From Thermicanus aegyptius DSM 12793 (GTDB taxonomy: Bacteria; Bacillota; Bacilli; Thermicanales; Thermicanaceae): DNA of 64,000 bases. The notes under the pieces were generated by a model. It saw only the letters and a list, made by a program, of their open reading frames with translations. It searched no databases and was not told the origin of the DNA. Location: NCBI RefSeq assembly GCF_000510645.1, contig NZ_KI783301.1, positions 893,873 through 957,872 of the forward strand, read 5' to 3'. Position numbers and translations under genes: made by a program. How positions within the stretch are numbered: position 1 is the stretch's first letter; the number at the start of each line of letters is the position of its first letter. Shown piece after piece: positions 17,401 to 25,986 of this stretch.

Positions 17401-19008
17401 GAGGCGCTCCGCTTAAAACAGAGCGTCGAGGAAAAAGAAGGGAGGTTGCTCCTCCTTCAGGAAAGGTTGACCCAATTGAACCAGCGACGCAAAGAGAAAG
17501 AGACGGAAATGGAGGATGTGACGCCCGATTGGCCGCAAATCACGCCGATTGAGGGAGCGGAAGAGGTGTTAAAACGGAGATGGCAAATGGCGGAGAAAGA
17601 ATACGGGGAAGAACAGAAACAGCTTCAGAAGCTGGAAAGGGATTTTGAGCGCGCCGATTCCGCCTGCTCCACCGAACAGGAGCATTTGCTTCAAGTGGCA
17701 CAAGAGGTGTTGCACCGGTACGGCAAGGAAGCAGCTCCTTGGGAAGAGATTTCATTGGAGTTGAAAGAACAAGAGATCGTGGAAGGAAAGGCAAAAAGCA
17801 CCATCCATCTCCACGAGGTGGAACAGATTCTCGACGATTTGAGACAAAAGATCGGCCGCCTGGATAACAATCAGAAGCGGATGGGAGATCAGGGAATTCG
17901 CCTGAAATTAACCTTAGAGATCCCGCAGGCCCTGATGGAATCGGTGAAACGGGAGCCGGGCAGGGCGGTGGAGGAGTGGATCGAAGCCCATAAACGGTTC
18001 AAAGAGCAATTGGATCTTCTGAAGGGAGCCATGGAAAGGGAGCGTTCCCGCCTCCTGCAGAAACTGGAAGGGTTGTCGTGGGATGCCACGTTGAAGGAGA
18101 ATCTGAAACAGGCGATCCACGAATTAGACCTAAATGACTGGAAGCAGTCCCGCGATGTTTTAGAGAGCATGATCCTACATGCGGCGGAAGAGATGAACCG
18201 GCTGCAAGAGGATAGGAAACGGGCCGAGGAGGCACGGGATACCTGGGTGGAAAGGGCGTCATACCGGGTGATCCAGATCATTCGGGCGCTCAAAAAGATG
18301 GAAAGCAGCATGGTGATCCTCAATCAAAACAAGCACCGGTTTCCCCTCGTGCAGATGAACCTGAAGAGAGGGACCTTTCCCGAACAACCGGAAGAGATTA
18401 AACCGGAATTGAATGATTTCTTCTTGCGAACCATGGAGAGGCTGATCAAAACGTATGGAGAGATCGAAAACGTGCCCGATGCGGAGTGGGAAACGGCCGT
18501 CAATGACGGTGAAGTGGTCCATGTGGCCTTCCACCGCCGCTTCCCGACTTTGATGGTATACAAGCCGCAAACGACGAACAGTTTTCTTTATGAGACTCCC
18601 AAAGGGCATCATTATACGGAGTGGCAGACGCTCAACAAGGGATCATACACCGAGGCGAAGGGCAGCGGCGGGCAGTTGCTTGCGGCGCGGACGATCGTGA
18701 TGATGATGTTAATCACCTATCGCAGGCAGCAACAGGCTAAACAATGGACGGTCCTGATTTCAGACAATCCGTTTGGCCAGGCCGTATCGGAACACATCCT
18801 CGATCCCATTTTCGCCATAGCGGAAAATCTCCATTTCCAATGGATCGTCGTATCACCGCCGGAATTGATTAAGCTGGATGTAAGCCGCCGCTTCCCGGTT
18901 TACTGGGAATTAAAACTTCACCCGTTCGCGCATGGAGAACAGATTGTGGAAGAGTTGCACCACGGCGGAAGGCAGTATACCGATGAATTATCCCTCTTTG
19001 ATTTTTAA
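14467..19008 (+). CDS. jetC: Large SMC-like ATPase JetC / MukB-like
   Basis: A 1513-aa SMC-type motor. The N-terminal head has a P-loop at residues 42-48 (VNGGGKG). Long charged coiled-coil arms run from about 250 to 630 and 760 to 1340. A globular hinge-like segment lies near 640-760 (YPLLPYGLVIW). The C-terminal head has signature GSGGQ at about 1398 and Walker B VLISDNPFG, with Asp1433. The residue after the P-loop lysine is Gly48 instead of Ser/Thr, and the residue after the Walker B Asp is Asn1434 instead of the usual catalytic Glu. It is longer than the roughly 1100-residue JetC of many Wadjet operons. It should load on DNA with JetA and JetB and extrude loops for JetD. Confidence 0.82.
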   Translation: MPRMERIRITGVRYENMRKRHEDTLLDLCNEDGPQHTLITLVNGGGKGLLLQMIFQLLLPKTTWGKNGENRVEALFYNERKAFRPYTFHVGIEWRLDTEPRSWLMTGIAVTAKEKQRVDESEENPSDIHYILYTQTYGKPHDWDLAKMPLYDTERREGVQMEELKAFLDRQKSLFQTFSPSRLRDYYDYLASFGIEKGDWQVMRKINKEEGGVEAFFSDGQDNDGLFRHKIIPTISQYLQTEESEGLVPLFRSSVKIAQDLPKLMAREASYREMQEVLNPLKDSLENGLLEKKRVEEHQEKGEVLLGAIHGWQETLGAELEKWGEEKEREEERLRDWLWQEANVSYAKQHRKVKQMKDRLEQITKQKISKAERVATLEREVKLAHLHYLLRQWSDLGNQERETREEIEQLQKSMEASPTAQELERLRKHLAEEWDRAASLWADHIAQVDQAKREFQDLQFATKEEIKQTDRRLVEKKGRAGTLSEKMKEFNGQAIRMANRYGAKVNTDPEAVLREHQREYEQRKENLAELKRQLEEYQREKERVIAEQSALTQEKEQHERKRLELEEAYHARRKGEESLYIKLRSFFPEWSVEDRGGMGWLQEAARRIQEKITKVERAHKEEEQAYWMHQLDRSLQTEEYWIPNRDLAQLYRHLEAANIQAVYGTEFLKDLSAEESLSYIRRYPLLPYGLVIWKADEKRLKTLFSSPKAREWFLRSPVPIYSREIEPASHSPVEGEGDGWFSDRTALYLHDFGMELALGDERWVQWRERLEEEEARFKSALAMYEEQVKSLREIWDDIRMLLRETPSAVWQERMEEEKEWLTGLEDRLQQLESRETERKEAVRRVSEKSLETEELMRRQEEAIGELKRWIDRVLQYKGDMRERDEVLQEIHRLETEKRSLEERYTRLENGLNDLKDNERNWRGKREKEFEEVKKVLADAAFPAGSKGEYEERVRIINEWVEVEISWETDTRRLLQFAREALRLKQSVEEKEGRLLLLQERLTQLNQRRKEKETEMEDVTPDWPQITPIEGAEEVLKRRWQMAEKEYGEEQKQLQKLERDFERADSACSTEQEHLLQVAQEVLHRYGKEAAPWEEISLELKEQEIVEGKAKSTIHLHEVEQILDDLRQKIGRLDNNQKRMGDQGIRLKLTLEIPQALMESVKREPGRAVEEWIEAHKRFKEQLDLLKGAMERERSRLLQKLEGLSWDATLKENLKQAIHELDLNDWKQSRDVLESMILHAAEEMNRLQEDRKRAEEARDTWVERASYRVIQIIRALKKMESSMVILNQNKHRFPLVQMNLKRGTFPEQPEEIKPELNDFFLRTMERLIKTYGEIENVPDAEWETAVNDGEVVHVAFHRRFPTLMVYKPQTTNSFLYETPKGHHYTEWQTLNKGSYTEAKGSGGQLLAARTIVMMMLITYRRQQQAKQWTVLISDNPFGQAVSEHILDPIFAIAENLHFQWIVVSPPELIKLDVSRRFPVYWELKLHPFAHGEQIVEELHHGGRQYTDELSLFDF

Positions 19009-19198
19009 ACCCTCATCGTTCCCCGTAACCGAAGATGATAAGACTTGCGTTTTTTATTCCCTGTGTTCGGCGGAAGCCGACGTGAAGCGAATTTTCGGCA
19101 TAACCCGGTTTTAGGTCATGAGCTGGAACGTTGCGGGGACATCTCCACTGAAATGGTGCCGCAGGACAGAAGTTTCATCCCAGGTTATAAAAAAGTGA
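19009..19198. other. Intergenic region upstream of the trp promoter
   Basis: No supported gene or structured RNA was seen. A T-box was considered because the region precedes an amino acid operon, but the T-box core sequence is absent. Confidence 0.4.
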
Positions 19199-19227
19199 TT
19201 GACATCTTTTGTGAACCTCTATACACT
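19199..19227 (+). promoter_or_regulatory. trp operon promoter
   Basis: A perfect TTGACA (19199-19204) and TACACT (19222-19227) are separated by 17 nt. Transcription would start near 19234, giving a leader of about 295 nt before trpE that contains the TRAP site and terminator. Confidence 0.75.
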
Positions 19228-19371
19228 AGGGATAAGAGAAGTCTTGTTTTCCAGTGGAGTGGATCCGGGAGAAAACTTTCCTCCTGGCTGCGGGAGATAA
19301 GAGATCCCATGAGGAGCCCGGAAAGAGTTTGGTGTGAAGATCTTTTCTCGAGGATCTTAGGAAGATCCCCA

Positions 19372-19419
19372 AAGGTTAGCAAAGCAGAGCAGAGAAGAGC
19401 ATAGCGGAGATGAGGAGAG
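19372..19419 (+). promoter_or_regulatory. TRAP (MtrB) binding site in the trp leader RNA
   Basis: Ten NAG triplets occur at exact 5-nt periodicity with 2-nt spacers: AAG, TAG, AAG, GAG, GAG, GAG, TAG, GAG, GAG, GAG, starting at 19372. The 11-subunit TRAP protein of Bacillus binds just such G/UAG repeats when charged with tryptophan. ATCCCC at 19365-19370, just upstream, is complementary to GGGGAT at 19447-19452 in the terminator. TRAP binding could therefore block an antiterminator and let the terminator form. The gene for TRAP is not in the window. Confidence 0.85.
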
Positions 19420-19443
19420 CGAATGGAATACCCTAGAACGAAC

Positions 19444-19472
19444 GCCGGGGATTCGCTATCCCCGGCTTTTCT
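19444..19472 (+). terminator. trp leader attenuator terminator
   Basis: GCCGGGGAT (19444-19452) pairs perfectly with ATCCCCGGC (19458-19466) around TCGCT, followed by TTTTCTT. It lies between the TRAP site and trpE, so it is the attenuator. Confidence 0.88.
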
Positions 19473-19528
19473 TATCTCTCTATGCCCTCTTCTCGCCGAT
19501 TCCAAATGACCTGAGAGGAGTGGAAACC

Positions 19529-21019
19529 ATGTCGTTCCCCCATTCAGCCCCAAGTCTCCCCAATCCCCTGTATATTAAACCCCTACGTTACACCTTTCTG
19601 GCCGATTCTCTCACTCCGATCCGCCTCTATCACGCCTACCGGGGGGAGGGTACTCTTCTCTTGGAAAGCGTGGAAGGGGGAGAGAAGTGGGCCCGCTATT
19701 CCTTTATCGCCCTTCATCCCTTTGCCTTCTACCGCTATCGGGAGGGCAAAGGGGAGTTACAGGTTCTTAAGGAACAATACATCCTGGAGACGGAGGATCC
19801 CCTCTTCTTGTTGCGCCGATTTTATGAACAGGTTCATTTCCTGGCGACGCCGGGTCTTCCCCGTTTCCCTGGCGGCGGCATCGGCTATTTTGGTTTTGAA
19901 CTTCTGCATCATTATGAAAAAGTGCCCCGCAAAGGGAAAGGGGATCTGATCCGCCTCCTCTTCCCCCAGGACTTGATCGTCTTCGATCACAAGACCCAAT
20001 CGATTACCCTGATCCATCATCTTCTCTCCCCTACCCAGGAATTTTCCCGGGTAGAGGAGGAAAAGGGAGAGGCATATCTCAGGCAGATGGCCGACGAGAT
20101 TTTGGACAGCAGGGATCGGGTTCCCACCTTGGGGGAATTTCCCTTGCAAGGGCGCCAAATCTCATATCGATCCAACACCTCCCGGGAGGAGTACCTGGAG
20201 ATGGTGGAAACGGCACGTCGGTACATCCGGGCCGGAGATATTTTCCAGGTGGTGCTTTCTCATCGGCTGACGGTGGAGACGGAGGCGGATCCCCTTTCCG
20301 TCTACCGCCTTTTACGGATTTTAAATCCATCATCCTATCTCTACCTCCTCGATTTTGGCGACGAGGTTTATGTGGGCAGCTCCCCCGAGCTTCTGTTACG
20401 GGTGGAGGAGGGAAGGATGGAGACGAGACCCATCGCCGGAACGAGGCCGAGGGGAAAGGATCCTCTGGAAGATCGGCGGCTGGAGGAAGAACTTCTCGCC
20501 GACGAGAAGGAGAATGCGGAACATGTGATGCTGGTCGATCTGGGGAGAAACGACCTGGGGCGGGTGGCGGAGGCCGGCTCCGTCCATGTTCCCCAATTTC
20601 GCATCATCGAGCGTTATTCCCACGTGATGCACATCGTTTCCCAGGTAAGCGGCCGATTGAAAAGGGGACTTACCCCCTTGGATGCACTCCTCTCCGTCTT
20701 TCCTGCCGGGACCGTGTCCGGGGCGCCAAAGATTCGTGCCCTGGAGATCATCGGTGAATTGGAGCGGGAGGGGCGGGGGACTTACGCCGGAGCGATCGGG
20801 TACCTGGGCTGGACCGGAAATCTCGACACCTGCATCGCCATCCGTACCATCCGTTTCCAGGGGAAAACGGCGGAGATTCAGGCCGGTGCAGGGATTGTCT
20901 ACGATTCCGTACCCGAGAGGGAATATGAGGAAAGCATGAATAAGGCGAAGGCGTTGTTGGAAGCCATCGCGATGGCGGAAGAGATGAAGCGGAGAAGAGA
21001 TGTTTATCCGGTGAAATAA
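19529..21019 (+). CDS. trpE: Anthranilate synthase component I
   Basis: A 496-aa chorismate-utilising enzyme that makes anthranilate with a glutamine amidotransferase partner, the first committed step to tryptophan. The N-terminal region has the ESVEGGEKWARYSFI motif involved in tryptophan feedback. The C-terminal catalytic part carries TRPIAGTRPRG, DLGRNDLGRV, FPAGTVSGAPK and GAGIVYDS. The amidotransferase subunit (TrpG/PabA) is not in this operon and must be encoded elsewhere, as in B. subtilis. ATG 19529 is preferred over the in-frame GTG 19520 because GAGAGGAG ends at 19520. Expression should be set by the upstream TRAP attenuator. Confidence 0.96.
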   Translation: MSFPHSAPSLPNPLYIKPLRYTFLADSLTPIRLYHAYRGEGTLLLESVEGGEKWARYSFIALHPFAFYRYREGKGELQVLKEQYILETEDPLFLLRRFYEQVHFLATPGLPRFPGGGIGYFGFELLHHYEKVPRKGKGDLIRLLFPQDLIVFDHKTQSITLIHHLLSPTQEFSRVEEEKGEAYLRQMADEILDSRDRVPTLGEFPLQGRQISYRSNTSREEYLEMVETARRYIRAGDIFQVVLSHRLTVETEADPLSVYRLLRILNPSSYLYLLDFGDEVYVGSSPELLLRVEEGRMETRPIAGTRPRGKDPLEDRRLEEELLADEKENAEHVMLVDLGRNDLGRVAEAGSVHVPQFRIIERYSHVMHIVSQVSGRLKRGLTPLDALLSVFPAGTVSGAPKIRALEIIGELEREGRGTYAGAIGYLGWTGNLDTCIAIRTIRFQGKTAEIQAGAGIVYDSVPEREYEESMNKAKALLEAIAMAEEMKRRRDVYPVK

Positions 21020-21048
21020 CCGGAACATGAAGAGAGGAGTAGAGGAAG

Positions 21049-22068
21049 ATGCTGACCCAAGTGTTAAAGAAAGTGGTAGAAGGAGAAAACTTGACCCGAC
21101 AGGAAGCGAAGGAGGCCATGGATCAGATTATGGGAGGTGAAGCCACTCCTGCCCAGATCGGCAGCCTCCTTACGGCATTGAAGATGAAAGGGGAGACGGT
21201 GGAGGAGATCCTGGGATTTGCCCAATCGATGCGGGAGCATGCGGTGAAGATCGAAGCGGACGAGAAGGCGATCGATACGGCGGGGACGGGGGGGGACGGG
21301 GCCAAAACCTTTAACGTCTCGACGGCGGCTGCCATCGTGGCCGCTGCGGGAGGGGCTAAGGTGGTAAAGCATGGGAACCGCGCCCTTTCCAGCCGCTCCG
21401 GGAGTGCCGATGTTTTGGAGGAGCTGGGCATTCCTATCGGACTTGGTCCGGAAGAGGCGAAAGAAATGCTGGAGGAGACCAATCTTTGTTTTCTCTTTGC
21501 TCCGGTCTATCACCAGGCGATGAAACATGCGGCAGGCCCCCGGAAGGAGATCGGGTTCCGCACCCTGATGAATCTCCTCGGTCCTCTCACCAATCCCGCG
21601 GGGGTGAAGCGGCAGATCATCGGCGTCTTTGACCCCTCCTATGCCCGGCGGTTGGCGAGAGTTCTACGCGAACTGGGGAGTGAGCATGTTCTCATTCTCT
21701 CCTCCCATGACGGGTTGGATGAGATCTCTGTCTCCGCCCTAACCCGTGTGGTGGAATTAAAGGGAGGGGAATTGTACGAATTTGAAATCTCTCCGGAGGA
21801 GCTGGGGCTTACCCTTTATCCGGCCGGCAGTTATTCCACCGGGAGCGCTAAGGAGAATGCGGAGACCATGATCGAGATTTTCCGGGGAAAGGAGAACGCC
21901 GACGGTGAGATCGTCTTGGCCAACGCCGGCGCCGCCCTCTATGTGGCGGGCCTTGCTTCTTCCATACGGGAGGGTGTGGAACGCTCCCGGGAGATCATTC
22001 AAAGCGGTCTTGCCATGGAACAGCTCAGGCGTTTGCAAAATGCGGGAAAAAAGAGGCTTTTTGCTTAG
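21049..22068 (+). CDS. trpD: Anthranilate phosphoribosyltransferase
   Basis: A 339-aa enzyme that transfers phosphoribose from PRPP to anthranilate. Family motifs are clear: DTAGTGGDGAKTFNVSTAAA near residue 82, KHGNRALSSRSGSADVLE, and NPAGVKRQIIGV. The start, ATG 21049, follows AGAGGAG. It is second in the trp operon, 29 bp after trpE. Confidence 0.97.
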   Translation: MLTQVLKKVVEGENLTRQEAKEAMDQIMGGEATPAQIGSLLTALKMKGETVEEILGFAQSMREHAVKIEADEKAIDTAGTGGDGAKTFNVSTAAAIVAAAGGAKVVKHGNRALSSRSGSADVLEELGIPIGLGPEEAKEMLEETNLCFLFAPVYHQAMKHAAGPRKEIGFRTLMNLLGPLTNPAGVKRQIIGVFDPSYARRLARVLRELGSEHVLILSSHDGLDEISVSALTRVVELKGGELYEFEISPEELGLTLYPAGSYSTGSAKENAETMIEIFRGKENADGEIVLANAGAALYVAGLASSIREGVERSREIIQSGLAMEQLRRLQNAGKKRLFA

Positions 22069-22168
22069 GTGAGAGCCGTTCTCCCATGAAGATCGGTCCG
22101 TGGAGCTTATAAATCGGCGAGAGAGAGGAAAGCGGTGCAGAAACAGAGGAGATGGAGGGGGGAAGGTT

Positions 22169-22966
22169 TTGCTGGATCAAATCTTGGCGGTAAAGAGAAA
22201 AGAGGCGGAAGCGTTACGGGAGAAATCCCGCATGTGGAAGAAAGAGATTGAAATTCGACGAGGGGCAGTCACACCTGCCCAAGTTAAGGAGCTTCGCTCC
22301 CTAAAGGAGGCCATCCTTCATTCAACTAATCGAATCGGTCTCATCGCCGAGGTGAAGAAGGCGAGTCCCTCGAAAGGGCTGATCCGTCCGGACTTCGATG
22401 TGGAGGAGATCGCCTCCGAATACCGGGAGGCCGGGGTGGATGCTCTTTCCGTCCTGACCGACATTTCCTTCTTTCAGGGGGATCCTGCCTACCTCCCCCT
22501 GGCCCGGGAGGTATCGGGCAAGCCTGTCCTGCGAAAAGATTTCCTCATCGATGAAGCGCAGCTGTTTGAGTCGGTGATGCTCGGCGCCGATGCGATCCTG
22601 CTCATCGTGGCTGCCCTTTCCCCGGAGAAGCTTTCCGCATTAAGGCACCTTGCCCGGGAATTGGGGCTGGAAGTCTTGATTGAGGTCCACGATGAGAGGG
22701 AACTGGAATTGGCTCTTCCCTTAGAACCTGATCTTTTAGGCGTAAATAACCGGAATCTGAAGAGCTTCGTCACCAACCTGGAGACCACCAGGAGGCTAGC
22801 CCCCCTTGTCCCGGAAGAGGTCGTGTTGATTAGCGAAAGCGGCATCTCTACTCCGGAAGATGTAGAGGAATTAAAGGAGATGGGAGTGGACGGCATTCTG
22901 GTCGGGGAACATTTCATGCGGCAAAAGAGGATCGGGGAGGCGGTTCGAAACTTGGTGGGCGCGTAG
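22169..22966 (+). CDS. trpC: Indole-3-glycerol phosphate synthase
   Basis: A TIM-barrel enzyme that closes the indole ring from CdRP. Motifs include LIAEVKKASPSKGLIRPDF, LRKDFLIDEAQ, GVNNRNLKSF and SESGISTPEDV. An open frame runs from 22100, but TTG 22169 (reading MLDQILAVKRKEAEAL) sits behind GGAGGGGGG and matches the usual N-terminus of TrpC, giving 265 aa. The extra upstream residues are of low complexity and unlike the family. Confidence 0.92.
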   Translation: MLDQILAVKRKEAEALREKSRMWKKEIEIRRGAVTPAQVKELRSLKEAILHSTNRIGLIAEVKKASPSKGLIRPDFDVEEIASEYREAGVDALSVLTDISFFQGDPAYLPLAREVSGKPVLRKDFLIDEAQLFESVMLGADAILLIVAALSPEKLSALRHLARELGLEVLIEVHDERELELALPLEPDLLGVNNRNLKSFVTNLETTRRLAPLVPEEVVLISESGISTPEDVEELKEMGVDGILVGEHFMRQKRIGEAVRNLVGA

Positions 22967-23112
22967 CTCAAAGGAAGCATGAAAAGAAGTTTTCAACGAA
23001 GGATCCATCTTTAAATAAGGAAGGATTGAAAGAGCATTTTCAAGCGACGGGAGCAAGCGTTTTTGTACGTTTTCGGCAGCGGCATCGGTTTGAGTAGTGG
23101 AAAGGGGGCATC
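22967..23112 (+). other. trpC-trpF gap with two mini reading frames
   Basis: The 146-bp gap is unusual for a tightly packed trp operon. It holds an 11-codon frame (22979-23014) behind AAAGGAAG and a 23-codon frame starting TTG 23026 (to 23097) behind AAGGAAGGA. They may be chance, a degraded gene, or spacers that keep ribosomes moving to trpF. Nothing else was seen. Confidence 0.3.
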
Positions 23113-23745
23113 ATGGTGACCACCCTTAAAATTTGCGGTATGACCGATCCGATGCTCCTCAGGGAGGCAGCCCAACTCTCCATCGACTATTTCGGATTCG
23201 TCTTTGCACCGGGAAGCCGGAGAAAGGTTACCCCGGAGCAGTTTGCCCGTTTCGATCTAAGCCATGTGAGAGGAAGTGTGGCGGTCTTCGTCCGTCCTAC
23301 CCTTGAGGAGATCGCCGCGGCGCATGCGGCCAACCGGATCGACCTGATCCAGCTTCACGGCGGAGAGGAGAGGGGCTTCATCGAGGCGGTGAAGGAGCGC
23401 TTCTCCCTCCCTGTCATCCGAGGAGTGCCGGGCAATCGGGAAGGGCTCCAATCCTTAAAAGGAGAAGTTCCCTTCTATGACATCCTCCTCGTCGATACGG
23501 CGGGGAAAAAGGGATTTGGAGGGCAGGGGATCCCTTTTGACTGGAGTCTCATCCCCTTCTTTCGGGAGCTTCTCCGCCCCTACGGGATTCCCCTCTGGGT
23601 GGCGGGCGGTATCACCCCGGAGAATGTGGATCGCCTCCTGGAGGCGTATGAACCGGATGGGATCGACGTTTCCAGCGGTGTTGAGATAGATGGAAAGAAA
23701 AACCTTTCGTTAATCCAAAAATTGGTGAAGAGGGTGAAAGGATGA
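23113..23745 (+). CDS. trpF: Phosphoribosylanthranilate isomerase
   Basis: A 210-aa TIM-barrel isomerase converting PRA to CdRP. The N-terminal KICGMTDP contains the catalytic Cys; the C-terminal parts [11 protein letters not shown] and GIDVSSGVE bind the phosphate. ATG 23113 follows AAAGGGGGCATC. Its stop overlaps the trpB start by 4 bp. Confidence 0.95.
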   Translation: MVTTLKICGMTDPMLLREAAQLSIDYFGFVFAPGSRRKVTPEQFARFDLSHVRGSVAVFVRPTLEEIAAAHAANRIDLIQLHGGEERGFIEAVKERFSLPVIRGVPGNREGLQSLKGEVPFYDILLVDTAGKKGFGGQGIPFDWSLIPFFRELLRPYGIPLWVAGGITPENVDRLLEAYEPDGIDVSSGVEIDGKKNLSLIQKLVKRVKG

Positions 23746-24977
23746 TTGGAAGTTTCCCGGATACAAAAGGAAGATTCGGTTCCTTTGGAGGAAAATTCGT
23801 CCCCGAGACGTTAATGTATGCGTTGGAGGAGCTGGAGGAAGCCTATGCCCGCTTCTCCCAGGAGGAGGATTTCCGGCAGGAACTAAAGGATCTTCTCGCC
23901 GATTATGATGGGAGACCCACTCCCCTCTATTATGCGGAACGTTTAACCCGCCATTTGGGAGGGGCTCCCATTTACCTAAAGCGGGAAGATCTGAACCATA
24001 CCGGCGCCCACAAGATTAATAATGCATTGGGCCAAGGACTTCTCGCCAAACGGATGGGAAAAAAGAAATTGGTTGCCGAGACGGGAGCAGGCCAGCACGG
24101 TGTGGCCGCTGCTACGGTGGCCGCCCTCCTGGGCCTCGAGTGTAAAGTATTCATGGGCGTAGAAGACATGAAGCGACAGCGTTTAAACGTCTTTCGCATG
24201 CGCCTCCTGGGAGCGGAGGTCGTCCCTGCCGATAGCGGAACCCGCACCTTAAAAGATGCCACCAATGAGGCGATCCGTTATTGGGTCGCCCATGTAGAGG
24301 ATACCTTCTACATGATCGGATCCGTGGTTGGACCTCATCCCTATCCTCGGATGGTGAGAGATTTCCAGCGGGTCATCGGGGATGAGGCGAAGGCGCAAAT
24401 GGTAAAGCAGACCGGTGGGCTCCCCCATACGATTGTTGCGGCGGTCGGGGGCGGCAGCAACGCCATGGGAATCTTTTACCCCTTCCTCGATGACCCGGTC
24501 CGCCTGATCGGGGTGGAGGCGGCAGGGAAGGGGATTGAAACCGGACAACATGCCGCTACCCTTTCCCAAGGGAAAAAAGGGGTGATCCATGGCTCCTACA
24601 CCTACCTGCTCCAGGACGAGGAAGGGCAGATCCTCCCGGCCCACTCCATCTCCGCAGGTTTGGATTATCCGGGAGTGGGTCCGGAACATGCTTATCTGAT
24701 GGAGAGCGGGAGGGCTCAATACGTATCGGTCACCGATGAGGAAGCCCTGGAAGCCGTGCAACTCCTCACCCGTTTGGAAGGGATTTTGCCCGCCCTGGAG
24801 AGCGCCCATGCCGTCGCTCATGCCATGAAGATTGTCCGGGAGACGGAAGGCCCGATCCTCATCAACCTCTCCGGTCGGGGGGATAAAGATATGGAGACCC
24901 TTATCAACCATTTTTCCTTAGGAGATATAGAGGACGAACAGAAAGAAACAAAGCAAAAGGGAGGGACAAAGGTATGA
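23742..24977 (+). CDS. trpB: Tryptophan synthase beta chain
   Basis: A 411-aa PLP enzyme that joins indole and serine. The PLP lysine is in [17 protein letters not shown], the PLP phosphate loop is GGGSNAMG, and [13 protein letters not shown] is typical of TrpB1. It overlaps trpF and trpA by 4 bp each, consistent with making a 1:1 alpha-beta complex. The tail is short and lysine-rich. Confidence 0.97.
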   Translation: MIGSFPDTKGRFGSFGGKFVPETLMYALEELEEAYARFSQEEDFRQELKDLLADYDGRPTPLYYAERLTRHLGGAPIYLKREDLNHTGAHKINNALGQGLLAKRMGKKKLVAETGAGQHGVAAATVAALLGLECKVFMGVEDMKRQRLNVFRMRLLGAEVVPADSGTRTLKDATNEAIRYWVAHVEDTFYMIGSVVGPHPYPRMVRDFQRVIGDEAKAQMVKQTGGLPHTIVAAVGGGSNAMGIFYPFLDDPVRLIGVEAAGKGIETGQHAATLSQGKKGVIHGSYTYLLQDEEGQILPAHSISAGLDYPGVGPEHAYLMESGRAQYVSVTDEEALEAVQLLTRLEGILPALESAHAVAHAMKIVRETEGPILINLSGRGDKDMETLINHFSLGDIEDEQKETKQKGGTKV

Positions 24978-25765
24978 CGGCAAGGTTGATGGCAGCTTTT
25001 CAGAAAAGAAAAGAGAAGGGAGACCGTCCCCTCTTCATCCCCTTTCTGATGGCAGGAGATCCCTCTGAAAAGGAGACCCTCATCTACATGAAGGAACTGG
25101 CTCAGGAAGGAGCCGATGTGATCGAGTTAGGCATTCCCTACTCGGACCCCTTGGCCGATGGTCCGGTCATCCAGATGGCCGCTGCCAAGGCATTGGCCGC
25201 CGGAATGAAGATGGAGAAGGTCTTCGATTTGATCCGGACAGCTCGAGAGGAACGCGTTAATCTCCCCATCGTCCTCCTCACCTATATCAATCCGGTCCTT
25301 CAGTATGGAGTGGAACGATTCTTTACCCATCTGGCAAGTGCAGGGGGGGATGGGGTGATCCTCCCGGACCTCCCCTATGAGGAAAGCGAACAGGTGCTGA
25401 ACGTAAGCCGCAATCTGGGCATTCCCCTGATCCCTCTGGTCGCCCCCACGTCGAAGGAGCGTCTGGCCAAAATTCTCTCGAAGCGGGAGGGTTTTATCTA
25501 CGCCGTCTCCTCTCTCGGGGTTACGGGAGCGCGGGATCATTTTTCCGATAATCTCCTTCCCTTTCTCCAGGAGATTCGATCCCACTCCAACCTTCCGGTC
25601 TGCGTTGGGTTTGGCCTGAGCAAGAGGGAGCAGGTGGAAGAACTATCCCCTTATTGTGATGGGGTGATTGTGGGTTCCGCCCTCATCCGACATCTCCATG
25701 AGGGGAAAGGAATTAAAGAGTTTTGTGAGGCGTTCCTTCCTTCCGGAAGGGTATCTTCCCGTTAA
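24974..25765 (+). CDS. trpA: Tryptophan synthase alpha chain
   Basis: A 263-aa TIM-barrel subunit that cleaves indole-3-glycerol phosphate. The catalytic Glu and Asp lie in [29 protein letters not shown] and [13 protein letters not shown] bind the phosphate. It ends the trp block; an intrinsic terminator follows at 25844. Confidence 0.97.
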   Translation: MTARLMAAFQKRKEKGDRPLFIPFLMAGDPSEKETLIYMKELAQEGADVIELGIPYSDPLADGPVIQMAAAKALAAGMKMEKVFDLIRTAREERVNLPIVLLTYINPVLQYGVERFFTHLASAGGDGVILPDLPYEESEQVLNVSRNLGIPLIPLVAPTSKERLAKILSKREGFIYAVSSLGVTGARDHFSDNLLPFLQEIRSHSNLPVCVGFGLSKREQVEELSPYCDGVIVGSALIRHLHEGKGIKEFCEAFLPSGRVSSR

Positions 25766-25843
25766 AGGAAGAAAGGGTTTGTTTTTCTTGCGAGAAATGG
25801 TGTAGGATTTCCTTTTGGATTACAACCGCGACCGAACCTTTAG

Positions 25844-25871
25844 AAGCCTTCCGAAACGAAGGCTTTTTCCT
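25844..25871 (+). terminator. Terminator after trpA
   Basis: AAGCCTTC (25844-25851) pairs with GAAGGCTT (25858-25865), followed by TTTCCTTT. It separates trpEDCFBA from hisC-tyrA-aroA. Confidence 0.82.
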
Positions 25872-25890
25872 TTAAAAAAGAGGAACGGGG

Positions 25891-25919
25891 CTTACAGATT
25901 TTTTAAAAAGTGCTACAAT
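25891..25919 (+). promoter_or_regulatory. Promoter of hisC-tyrA-aroA
   Basis: CTTACA (25891-25896), 17 nt, then an extended -10 TGCTACAAT with TACAAT at 25914-25919. Placed right after the trp terminator, it lets hisC, tyrA and aroA be made independently of tryptophan attenuation. Confidence 0.62.
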
Positions 25920-25986
25920 AAAAAAACGAGAATCTTCACAAGGAATGGATCAGAAAAAATGAAAAAAGAAAGAAGCCGGGGGAACG

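Noticed and set aside
19009-19528. T-box riboswitch before trpE
   Set aside because: The conserved T-box core sequence and specifier stem are not present; the NAG array explains control by TRAP instead.
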